A stretch of DNA of 64,000 bases from Hydractinia symbiolongicarpus (lineage: Eukaryota; Cnidaria; Hydrozoa; Anthoathecata; Hydractiniidae): NCBI RefSeq assembly GCF_029227915.1, contig NC_079878.1:13020001-13084000 (forward strand), written 5' to 3'. Shown piece by piece: positions 1 through 10,773 of this stretch (position 1 is the stretch's first letter; each line of letters begins with the position of its first letter). The notes below the pieces were generated by a model that was not told the origin of the DNA, made no database searches, and saw nothing but the letters and a program-made list of their open reading frames with translations. Position numbers and translations under genes: made by a program.

Positions 1-1066
1 AATGGAAATAGTTTGAATGAATTGGATGATTGGCAGGACTGCCAGCGAAGCACCAAAACCGTTAAGAAAATCCTTTGTGGTAATCGTGTCATTACCTGGT
101 AGAGCTACTGACTGTAGGGGTACCTAAAAGTGTAGAATAGGTAAAAATTGTGTGCTTGAAAATTTAACTCACATTGAGTATCAAAATCAACAGCAACTAA
201 CATTAAACACATTTTAAGAAAGTGCAAACCTGAATGTTTGGAATTCCAGATGGTAGTTCTCCAGCCAGAGTGAACGAATCACTGTAACCACATTTATAAA
301 ACACAAATGCAACTATAGTCCCAATAACACATATAAGAGCACTTTTTGCAATACATAAGAACCATAGCAGTTTAAAGCACGTCTTCTTTGCTATACTGAA
401 CTTATTATTAATAGGTTTGTTTAATTTTGTTTTTGACAACACCATGAAAAACAGCAAGAACGCCAGACAAAACACGCCAAGTGAGATATCCCAAGGGTTT
501 GTATGTTTTAAGCTCTTAAAGAATATCCCAATTTTATCAAAAAAATCTGATGCACTTTCAGTGTGTCCAAATAAACTTTTAAGTTGTGTTGATGCAATGA
601 CAATAGCTGCAGCAGAAACAAATCCACTGATGACATGACTTGGAATGAATTTTGTCACAAAGCCCAACCTAAAAATTGCCATTGCTATTAGCACGAGTCC
701 AACAAAAAACGCCAACATTGATGCACCAATAGGAACCTGGTGAGCATTAAATCGATATGTAAACAAAGCCATAGTGACCGTTGGTCCCATGCTAACATCT
801 TTTGAACCGCCAAATAAACAATATGTTATACCAGGGGTGAGAGCCGCATACAAACCATATTGAGGAGGTAGACCAGCTAATGTACCAAATGCAATTGACT
901 GAGGAATAATCATAATTCCAACTGTGATTCCTGCAATGAGGTCTCCACGGAATTTTCCCAAATTATATTTTGGTAACCAAGATACAATAGGGAATATAAA
1001 TGTGATTAGCTTTAGAATATCCAAGTTTTTACAGTACGCTTTGATCTTATCCATGACTCCAATAAC
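1..1066 (-). CDS. SLC26 family anion transporter, 5' part (SLC26A11-like), incomplete
   Basis: N-terminal half of a multi-pass sulfate/anion transporter of the SLC26/SulP family, expected in a plasma or vesicle membrane. Two minus-strand exons are visible: 230-1066 (start codon at 1052-1054; acceptor AG just above 1066) and 1-123, which runs off the window. They join in phase 0: the first ends ...GIPNIQ before a GT donor at 229-228, the second starts VPLQSVALPG. The first exon carries the SulP signature region (IIPQSIAFGTLAGLPPQYGL, then GGSKDVSMGPT) and several hydrophobic segments (residues about 40-60, 70-90, 110-165, 190-210, 235-255). The GSKDVSMGPT stretch resembles SLC26A11 most, from memory. 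The C-terminal transport segments and STAS domain must lie left of position 1. The reading frame stays open from the acceptor to the ATG, so an upstream coding exon is possible. Confidence 0.88.
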
Positions 1067-4000
1067 CTGAAAATTATATATAAAATAATTAGGTACTAAC
1101 GAGACTAGTTGTATATCCTATTGTATGCAAGTCATATATCGAAAGATCTGTTATCCAAAACATAATACAGGTGGTAGAAAAAAAGTATAAGCAAATGTAA
1201 AAGAACACTGAACTTAATCAAAAAATGGTAGCATGAAAATAGTACAAATTTTCAAGTGTAAAGCCAAATATTCTTGCTTGTAATTCATAGATTATACGCT
1301 ATGGAAGAAATCTACACATGAAAAAAATAGAATCCACATTTTTCTATATGAAAAGCTACTTTATAGTGGGAAATATATAAATTGAATATTTTTTAAAAAT
1401 TAATCATCATTTTTTGTTAATAATTTATTAGGAGTTGTCTTATTAAAACTTAATGAATTTGACTAGTAACTTACTTAGTAATGAAAACCAATTATACTGT
1501 GTTATAGAAACAATCACTCAAGATTATGTGATCTTGGCATGTTGTAAAGTATATCTCACAAGAGGTTAAAAAATATCAAAACAAATAAAATATGCTCCTC
1601 GCACAGAAAACTTATAAAAAATATAATATATAGTAAAAGTTTTCTCATATTGTTTTTGTAACCCATATCCTGTGTAAAAAGAAATCCCCAAGTTAAAAAC
1701 AAAACCTTGATCCCTGTGTGCGGACAACTTGTTGAATTATTTTTAATCAAACACCTTAACAAGGTGATTTAAAATTATAATCAAATAAAACTGGGCAAAA
1801 AAATGTGAATTTTTGACTGTAATGCAATGACACCATATCTTTTAAAAATTTTTTGCTAATTTCAATTGCACAAAAAAATTTATTTTGATGACGATTTTGA
1901 GAAAAATCAAAAAAGAACAAACAAAAAAGGGAATATATGTAAAGCATATGAAATCAGAAAGAGAATTATGCAAAACATGCCTTTGTGTGTGACATCATAA
2001 TCCAAGTAAACTGTGGAGGCTTCCTGCTTCAATTTCCTTTTTTTTGAGTGTCAATGAGATTAAAACTACCAACCTATTTCTTCTATTTATACAAATACTG
2101 TTGTTATATTTACGTGTGTGACTCATAAATTAAAACAAAAGAAAAAAACGCAAAACAACATGTATTAAGAAAGTTCTCACGCCCTAATCTTTATTTACGA
2201 CAAACACTGTTTACAAAACTAACAAAAACAAAAATAAATACTAATAATGGTTAACAGAGAAAATATTGCCAATGACCCTATGACCGTTATCTTAGTTTGA
2301 TGGTGTTTAAAAACAGGATGTATGTGACAATATCTTGATGTATCTTCAAGTAGAGTGCTTTTATAACTGATTCATAGTGAAATTAGATATAACACCCACA
2401 TTTACAAGCAGAAAATTGATAGATTAAAAAAAAAACACAACTGTTTTTCTTTTTATGTAACTAAGGGTACACAAAAGTACCCTTAGTTACAAAAACAGGG
2501 TTTCATCTGTGACATAAGTAACTTTTAAAAACATTTTTTGTCAACAAAATTGATCAGTAAAAAAGCTAACATTCTAATTACTGCATAATTAGCATAAGTT
2601 CTGCTGTTTTTAAACATTACAGACAATTTTACAGTAAAGTGATGTGTTTCTATTTCCCAGGAACATTTAAGAGAATAGTTTAATGCTATAGCTTAACATT
2701 TCAGAGTAATTTAAGAAAAATTAAAGTTTAACATCATCATATTTATTGTTTTTTTGCCATCTTAATGGTAGCCTTTGATGAAATTTGAACATGGTAGGAA
2801 AGCAAGAGAGAATACACTAAAAATTTCACAATTATACAGTATAAGGAATTAGAAAAATACCTACGGGCTACGTCTCTGTGTAAAACATGTTTTAGATCAT
2901 AGAGGGAGAAGTGAGATTAGCAGGCTTCAATCATATAAGAAAATTCACAAGATTTTCTGGAAAAAGCTTTTACCTTTATAAGTTTTGTTTCAATTATTTC
3001 ATTTTCAATTTATTTTCAACTTTGTGTTGAAATAACAATTTGTTTTTAAATATGTCTTTTTAAAATGTCCTATGGCTGTGTGATGTATAATGGGTCAAAT
3101 TGATGAGAGAAGATAGAAGTCCTAAAAAATGGATTTCATTTTATTGAATAAAATAACATCAGTGTTTTTAACCCTGGCTATTTTCATTCCATATTGTAAT
3201 TTTTTTACTTCTCTTTAATTTAGATATTGGTAGCTGGAATGATGTCTTAACATAATTATGTCAGCCGTTTGCGTTTTCATCATGGCTATGTTGCAAAATT
3301 ATTTTTTTCTTGAATGATATTTTTCATAATACACACTTGCCTAAAAATAGCAGAATGAATTGGCAAGGTGAGAGCCTGGCAAAGTTTAACATGTCATTTG
3401 AAGTTATGATCACACTTGTAATCTTGCCCATATTTCAAGTGGAAAATAGATTTAAAATAATAGTAATTTAAAGAGGGTAACAAGAAGCCAAACTTACAAA
3501 TAAAAAAGCTGTCATATCTGCACACTGAGTTATTTGTCAATTCTGATAAGAGTATGACACTATATCATATGGAAGCCAAATGTTTAATAACTAGGTTCCC
3601 TAACTCCGTAAATCACCACCTTGAGTATCTATATGCTTTGGGTTAAAGTGGTTGATTTATTCATTAGAAATAAAAAACAATCTAAGAGTGAAATAAATAA
3701 ATAAAGAATTTTTACAATATTTGCTGCATCATTTACCTACCCGTAATGCTTTTTTTTAAATCACCGGACAATAACATTTAATATATTTAGTATAAACATA
3801 TGATAAAAATTTGAAAGAAATTTAAATAAATAAATTTAAGAGAAATAACAACACCAACCGTTTTAAAAAAGGAAGAGCCCTTAAATGCTTTCATTCACAG
3901 TGCATAGACACCCAATAATAATCTTTCATTTTTAATACATCGTAGTGTGCACTCTAATTATAGAAAATTTTGCAGACAGTAAGATTCGGAATTGGAAAAT

Positions 4001-4668
4001 TTGTGAAATTTTTGTATTTTCTGAAAAATCTTTCATAAACGAGCCATAAAGATTATAAAAGATTTTGTGAACATTTCGTGAGATTAAGCTTTTGCAAGCT
4101 GCCGCTTATAATATTTGTAAATCAAAAGTGTAAAAAATATTTTTTTAAAAAGAAACTGTTAACTCACCAAATCTAATTATGACAAGATGTGACATCCAAT
4201 CTTCCGCAAACTTGATTCACGTGACATCATCACTTTAACCATTCAGAAGGCTAAACAATAATTATAAGTGAAAGCTGTCATTAAAAAGCCCTGATCAATA
4301 GAATTATCTATAGCCTTAATATAACCCTGTGCACACCTATACAGCAAGATTCATTCAATGTTGCCAAAGAATTAATCAAACTCATATCAACCAATGCAGA
4401 GATTTCAATCTTGTGTATGTTAAGCTGAACAAAAATTTAAACTAGCTTAAGTCATTATTTAATTCATTATTTGTGGGATGGAAAATCCTTAGATTATGGG
4501 ACCCCTAGTGTTTCATATTTTTGGCAGATTAAGTCAAAAGTTTTAAAAAGTCACAAAGTAATTAACATATTTTTCCTGTTTAACTAGACAATAAAAAACA
4601 AGGAATAATGCAAAGATTAAACAAATAATAAGAAATATATATTTAGATATACACTCACAGGCAATAAA
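1067..4668. other. AT-rich spacer, no gene recognised
   Basis: About 3.6 kb with frequent stops in all frames. It must contain the promoter and any 5' non-coding exon of the leftward SLC26 gene, but I cannot place them. The only sharp structure is a short palindrome at 2457-2490. Confidence 0.6.
2457..2490. repeat. 14-bp perfect inverted repeat
   Basis: The arms GTAACTAAGGGTAC (2457-2470) and GTACCCTTAGTTAC (2477-2490) are perfect reverse complements around a 6-base loop. No gene is nearby; function unknown. Confidence 0.8.
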
Positions 4669-5766
4669 TCATTCAGACTTTTTATACTTCTTCGCACCAA
4701 CTTCCTTGTGATATTCCATGCGAGATTTCCACCGTGCTCCTTGGTTCCAAACTCTTCCAAATGAAGGCAACCAATCACCTCCAGCATCTTTGTCAGTGCT
4801 GTGATCAAAATTTGCCCCAACTCTTTTTGGGTTTAGCTTACTTTTTTCTTTTCTTTTTAAATGCTTTTTAAAATCCTCTTCAGAAGGTCCAATGGCAATA
4901 GATTTTTCCTCGGTTTTATTGTCTTTTCTTAACCATGGAGGGGTGGCCCCATTATGAATATTTCCATGATTTGCATTCATGTTAACAGTTACTTTAGAAA
5001 TTCCTTCACCTTCTGCTGACACTGTGTGCAAAAATCCTCCAGAAGTGGAGTAATTCCTGTCTCTTAGTTTCTGTTTACTTTGATATCTTGATGGAATTAT
5101 TTGATCTGAGTTCTGTTTATATTTTATAATACCCCCTTTCCACACACGCACATTATCGTGATAACCAGTTGGATTTTGCAAAATGCCAAATTTGTTTTTA
5201 ACAGTCCTATAAATAACTCTTGGTGCATTGTTAATAAATTGATCTGGCATGTCATTCACAAATAAGCGCGAAGTATGCTGTGCTTTTATACTGCATGCAA
5301 GTTTTTTTGTTTTTTCTTCTTTTTTATTATTGTATTTATCCACTAATGGAACAAGCTTTTCTTTGTAGAGGTTGAAGTCTGTTTTTGAAATGACAAAACT
5401 AGTCTTGAATTTTTTATCAGCACCATTCAAATGCCAAAACATTTCAGTGGCCTCCAAATGTTCACTAGATGCAAGATGCTCAATAACCCCGCCATATAAA
5501 ATAGTTTTAAATCTATCAGTTACATGTTTACCAAAGTTGCCAGAGCAACAATGACACCAAAACATACTCCCTGGTTCGTATTCTCCTTCTTGGATCACTG
5601 GATTGTTAAGATAAGGGCGAGATAATTTAATTTTAGATCCAAACTTTTGAAGAATAGATTTCATTTTTTGTTTATGCTTAGTTGTAAATATATGCTTTCT
5701 TTTTTGTGTATGGTTAAATCGACATATCTTGCAAAAAGAGTATGCATCATCTAATTCTGTTGTCAT
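4669..5766 (-). CDS. CENATAC: CENATAC (CCDC84), centrosomal AT-AC splicing factor
   Basis: 365-residue protein in one uninterrupted exon. Vertebrate CENATAC is a subunit of the minor (U12-type) spliceosome needed to splice AT-AN introns, and also affects centrosome duplication. Recognised by the family's characteristic pieces: an N-terminal C2H2-like finger (residues about 12-33, CKIC...H...H), a second Cys/His cluster (WCHCCS at about 70-75, then HLASSEH), the motif LYGGVIEHLASSEH, the short motif GNIHNGATPPWL (about 268-279), and the conserved C-terminal block RVGANFDHSTD...WLPSFGRVWNQGARW (about 312-345). Length is close to the human protein (about 330). Start chosen at the first ATG, a few residues before the first finger. 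It lies 1.06 kb downstream of UTP11 on the same strand. Lack of introns is notable in this intron-rich window, but no key piece is missing, so it looks functional. Confidence 0.93.
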   Translation of the reverse strand: MTTELDDAYSFCKICRFNHTQKRKHIFTTKHKQKMKSILQKFGSKIKLSRPYLNNPVIQEGEYEPGSMFWCHCCSGNFGKHVTDRFKTILYGGVIEHLASSEHLEATEMFWHLNGADKKFKTSFVISKTDFNLYKEKLVPLVDKYNNKKEEKTKKLACSIKAQHTSRLFVNDMPDQFINNAPRVIYRTVKNKFGILQNPTGYHDNVRVWKGGIIKYKQNSDQIIPSRYQSKQKLRDRNYSTSGGFLHTVSAEGEGISKVTVNMNANHGNIHNGATPPWLRKDNKTEEKSIAIGPSEEDFKKHLKRKEKSKLNPKRVGANFDHSTDKDAGGDWLPSFGRVWNQGARWKSRMEYHKEVGAKKYKKSE

Positions 5767-6822
5767 TGCTAAAAATACAACAGAAGAAAATAATAAGATG
5801 GGAACATTATTATCAAGAATATTAGCAGTAGTGAAGCATTCCAGAAGTAATATACATAAAAGAGATAGTGTTTACATAGACACATTAAACTTTTTATGGA
5901 CCAAGTTTTAGTTTAAAATAGTGATATGTGGATGGTACGACAGTCATCAACATAAGCAATCCAGTTAAGACATGAAATAACAAAATAATTTGTATACAAA
6001 TAAAGTATATCAATAGTGTTTACTATGTTCAATATTGTTAACAAATACACCTTATCCTTGTAAAATTGATTCACTACATTATATACTTTTATACACAATT
6101 TTGACACGTTTTGCATAAACGCAATGTCATGTATTTAAAGTATATGTGTCCACTACCTATAACACACCTTATAATTTTAGTGTAAGTACAGGCACATATA
6201 CAAGCTGTCCCTACTTCTCCTGAAAGAAACCTGCAATGTATATGTGCTGTACAGAAATAAAACAAAAGTTCTGGGAAGCTAACTTATTACAACTTTCATT
6301 TTTTTGTAATAAATTTTTTTTATTCAACTCTTTTACGGAATATGTGAAAAATTGCAATAGAAGTGTTTGTTGTCCCTAAAATTAGACTTTCTTACACTTC
6401 TGCTTGTTTCGTGTTCTTACCTTATGGGGTTGAAATATACATTGTTTTAAACTTATAAATATATATCTAATATTGTTTAACTGATAAAATAATTCATAAC
6501 AATAAATCAGAAATTCTGTACTTGGCAATACTTTCCAAATGATGTTCCCCATCCATAATTTAATAAAATGTGGCACAAATTAGAAGTTTGTTTTGATTCT
6601 ATGCTTCATAACTAAAATTTCCGTTTTTTGCAGAGAAAAAGTAAGTCCTGAAATAATCAAACGTTTTTTATACAATGGACGAAGTCTAAATATAAAGTAT
6701 TCAGGTTGGAAAACTCAATAAGACTACACAGCTTATAAAAATAGGGTTAAATTATAAGTCTGTTTGCAATAATTGAAAATATAGGTAATTAACAATTATA
6801 ACTATATCACAGCGCCATACTT
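5767..6822. other. Spacer between UTP11 and CENATAC
   Basis: About 1.06 kb, AT-rich, no recognisable exon. It should hold the UTP11 3' end and the CENATAC promoter. Small ORFs here are uninterpretable. Confidence 0.6.
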
Positions 6823-7560
6823 TTATCGTTTACGAATTTTTTTCCATTTATAGGTAGTACCACCATCATTATTTCTTTTTTTTCGAACCGTTCCCTTTCC
6901 CATTAACTGTCGTTGCAGAAACAATTCATGTCTTGCCTGACTAAGTTGTTTTTCTCTTTCAATACGATTCTGCAACTCCTTGTAGGCATTTTTCTTCAAG
7001 CTTGATTGTTGATTTTCATTTTCACAAAAATTTGCTTGATGCAGCATATCAACAGTGGGAATGTTATGCGTTCTTGTAAGCAATTCCGGCACAGTGTTAA
7101 GTTGCTTAGCAACATCAAAATTCTTTACTTCTTGCTTACTGTCCACAAAAAAAATGTGTGTTCTTTTCTGCGAATCTGCCTCTTCTGTTAAATGGAGATT
7201 TGCTTGAAGTTTTTCAATTTTCTTTGTTTCAGTGTTTTTTTTCAAATTGATATAATTTATGTCTTGTGTTTTTAAAAGCTTGATCTGGTCCTGTGTATAT
7301 TTGATATTAGTACGTTCTTTGATATGCACTCCTTCTTTGGTCTTTTTATTGATCATCTGAAAGTAAAACTCATCTGGATTTTTTTCAGAAGCCTTTTTCT
7401 TTAATGCTTTTAATGTTTTCTCCTTTCTGTGAAAATCCTTTGCCCTTAATACGTAATCCTTTCTCTTCTCCAAAAGACCAAGATGCTTGCGGCCAGTTAC
7501 TTGTGACCTCTCTCTGTGAGTCTTTTGATGGCCCTTCACAGCAGCTTTTAAAGACGACAT
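6823..7560 (-). CDS. UTP11: UTP11, small-subunit processome protein
   Basis: 245-residue nucleolar protein of the UTP11 family, a component of the U3 snoRNP/small-subunit processome needed for early 18S pre-rRNA cleavages. The N-terminus is highly diagnostic: HRERSQVTGRKHLGLLEKRK followed by DYVLRAKDFHRKE and KKASEKNPDEFYFQMI, then DGVHI-like EGVHIKE. The middle has the conserved RTHIFFVDS and PELLTRTHNIPT region, and the C-terminus is a basic KKRNN...KWKKIRKR tail. Length matches the human protein (253). It is intronless. Start chosen at the first ATG, which gives the family's usual short lead before the HRERSQ motif. No broken or missing segment is visible. Confidence 0.95.
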   Translation of the reverse strand: MSSLKAAVKGHQKTHRERSQVTGRKHLGLLEKRKDYVLRAKDFHRKEKTLKALKKKASEKNPDEFYFQMINKKTKEGVHIKERTNIKYTQDQIKLLKTQDINYINLKKNTETKKIEKLQANLHLTEEADSQKRTHIFFVDSKQEVKNFDVAKQLNTVPELLTRTHNIPTVDMLHQANFCENENQQSSLKKNAYKELQNRIEREKQLSQARHELFLQRQLMGKGTVRKKRNNDGGTTYKWKKIRKR

Positions 7561-10500
7561 TTTGCTAGTCCTATAAACATACAGGGAGTGTTAATAGGGT
7601 ATATTGTGGTACATTATTGTGTTTGTTCTTTACTGAGAATGCTCCATCCTGATCAGAGCTTTTGATTATCACAGAATAGTAGACCAGTGTAATCAAATTG
7701 AAGTAAAGCTATTTTGTATGTGTTAATATTGTCATATAAAAAAAATTGAATTTCTTATTTCACAAACAAGATTTGGATAAGCAGCAATTCCCAATTTGTG
7801 AATCAAAATGCTGTCATTGCAAATGAATGTTTGTATCACTTATTTCGTTATTGGTTGCCGTAACAAATTAGCCACTGTCAGGAAATAATGGCAAGTAGCC
7901 TATAGTGCTCCCAGACTGCAAAGAGGCTTTCTGATCAGGATTTTTTTTCCAAACTGATTTTATAACTTCAATTCAAACCCTAACAATACATATATTTACA
8001 TGATTTAGTTTGGATGAATGAAAATTGACGTTTTCTTTTGCCTTGAAATAAAAAGAGAAATCATAAATCAAATCAAAGTATTATCAGGGATATTGTTGTA
8101 AAACGTCTCCTCCATGCTAAAAGGCAACTTTTAAAAATAAAACACATAAAATATAAGGAAGTATAAAGAAGATATATAAAGAAGATTGAGATTGAAAAAT
8201 TACAGAAAAATTATAGAATTATATACTAGTACCACTAAGTAAAAAAAAATTCCTAGGGGAAAATGAAAATTTCATTATTTAACCATTCATTCTTTTCAGT
8301 TTCTTCTTTTGAAATATTTAAAATTGCGCCAAAGTGTTTATCTATTGTTGAGTAAAAAAAGTAATCCAATTTCGGTTTGTGTTAATGTTACCCACTTTAG
8401 CAGCCCCACCCATTTTAAAAAAAGTGCCATATTCATAGGCAAAACATTTTAATTCTGGTGTTAAGCCAATAGAAATACCACATTTGCTTTTTGTTGTTTC
8501 TGTTGCATGACTTTTCTTGTAAAGTGCCAAACATATAGCAACCTAATTACGAGATTAGCTCAACAAACAGCCAAGCAATGATCTGGCAACTCCACTCGCC
8601 ACATAACTTTATGCTCTGACTATAAGCCATCCCAGAAAACAACTTTCTAAAAATATCAGTGAACAAGGTAGGCATTTGTACAGGGTCAAACGAAAAAAAA
8701 TTGACAAAACATCCTATTTGCGTGAACTCTGTGATGTGTTTTACCAATGCATTTATTTCTACAGTATTTTATGATTAAAATTGTTGCAATACCTGGTGAC
8801 TTGTCTCTGACAGAGCTAGTAGCTGCTTGAAACATTGCAATGTAACTTTAAAATACAGACGTGACACGTGAAATCTTGTTTAACGTGTGAGTAAGGGAAA
8901 AAAATCTCAATTTTTTTTTAAAAAAAAAATTTTTCACACATTCGTATAGAGTTGAATACGAGCTTTTTGATAGAAAAGAAAAAAAAGTTATAAAACACAA
9001 TATGAAAAAATGTGTTTATTCCAAAAAACCTACTTTACATTCATAGCACACATAACTTATTGTACTCACAAAAACACATTTCTGATTGTTCATAAATATG
9101 TCATCTTGAGAATAATTTTTACTCACTTTCAGACGAGCAACTTTTATGATAATGCAATTACCGTCATAAGAGATTATAAAAAAGCAATAGTTATATTATG
9201 CAGAACTTTTTTTTTTTCATTTTTTTACTTTTATCTGTGTCGTTTCTTCCTTTTTTCTTATTATTTGTTATCCTACCCATGTTGTTTCGCTATGATCAAA
9301 GTGTGGAAATGAGTACTCATGTGCGCATCATACAGAAAGTGTTAAAAATACATTCGTTACTATGGTGACGAATAAATTATACAGAAAATAATGAACTTTC
9401 AAAAAATCTTGAAAACTCTTTTTCATGGAGTTATTTTTTCAGAGTATGCCATACGTTTTAATCTCCATTTACAAACAATAGAAGCTTTGAGGAGAAGGGT
9501 GACTTTGTTTTGTAAAGGAATGGTTATCTCGGGTGCTTTTCCTCCTGGCAGCGATTCAATGTGAGCAAGTGAATGTTACCATAGCCCCGGTTAACTCAAA
9601 CAGTGTTAAGGGAATTAGGGAGATGGCACACTGTGTGGGCCGTTGGATGTTGGAAAAGTGGTCTCGTAAATTACAAACCCTAATTGTGTATGCGTAGCTC
9701 AAAATAAGCATTATTAAAAAATGCGTACGTTTCATCCTCATATCACAAATTGCTACAAGCCCTGAGATTGAGGTTGAGACTCCTTATTTAAGCCCTCCTG
9801 GAATTATTGGATATATCTCTAATATTTGTGATGATAGACAATATATCGAAATTTATTCAAAATAATCAGCTAAAAAGCATCAAACCATATTTATACTGTT
9901 GGATGAATTTTCATGTTAGTCATGTTTTCCAGGTTTGGAAGGTTTAGATAACTTGGATGAATTTCCTCAATCCACGTTCCAGTTTTGAATGCTTTTTTTA
10001 TTGGGTGTGCATATTATAACTATAAACTATGAACGTATTCTTATGACAAATACATGGAAAGCGACCTGTCTCGTTTTTCGCTTTCTTTTCTTGGACAAAG
10101 CAACTGTCTCATTTCTGTCGGGGTAGTGCAGATGGTTACACATCTTTTGATCTTGATCATCGCGACATTGGTTTGTAGGAACTACTGGGAACTTAGTTTA
10201 TATTTAGGTGGAATCGGTAGGTCAGTGGTTATGTTAGTTGACTATAGCCAAGGAGGTAGCAAGATGCTTTGTGTGACTGTATTTCCAGAACCTCCTTAAC
10301 TAGCCATGTACTTTGCATTTGCCACACAATGGCGTTTCTGAATTGGGTGGGCGTAATTGATAAAACAGAAAACGACCAGAAACCACCCGTTAACAAGCAG
10401 AAAACCATCACAATATACAATTAAAATATAATAACAAATACACCTTTTTATAGTTTTAAACTTAATAAGCTGTTCGGTCTTTTTTTTGTTAATTCACTCT

Positions 10501-10773
10501 GTGTAGTACACAGAGTGAATTTAAAAATTTACCATTATTAAAATTAAAAGTTAGCACGGTGCCGATCATGTATAACAACCTAAATACCAGTGCGTTTGAT
10601 TTACAGCATGGGCAAACACTTGCAGGTACCCACCCGCGGGACGAGCGCGATAATTCTTCCACGACACATTACTCCATCCGAGGGCAGCCAGAATCAAAAC
10701 AAACGAAACACAGAAATCTGGCTGGTGGAGCCAATGTCTATAACCTGAACAATAGCTACTTAATTAGGAAAAG
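7561..10773. other. Intergenic region upstream of UTP11 and ERP44
   Basis: About 3.2 kb between the divergent UTP11 and ERP44 genes; the promoters of both must lie here. ORFs at 8342-8747 (minus) and 9010-9312 (plus) have no recognisable similarity and low-complexity composition. An inverted repeat stands at 10491-10521. A 72-codon ORF (10559-10777) overlaps the ERP44 start codon. Confidence 0.6.
10491..10521. repeat. 15-bp perfect inverted repeat upstream of ERP44
   Basis: AATTCACTCTGTGTA (10491-10505) is mirrored by its exact reverse complement at 10507-10521 around a single G. It lies about 250 bases upstream of the ERP44 start codon, so it could be a promoter element or a small transposon footprint. 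Confidence 0.8.

Noticed and set aside
8342-8747. Two adjacent minus-strand ORFs that might be one split gene
   Set aside because: No recognisable domain and no consistent splice joining; treated as chance ORFs.
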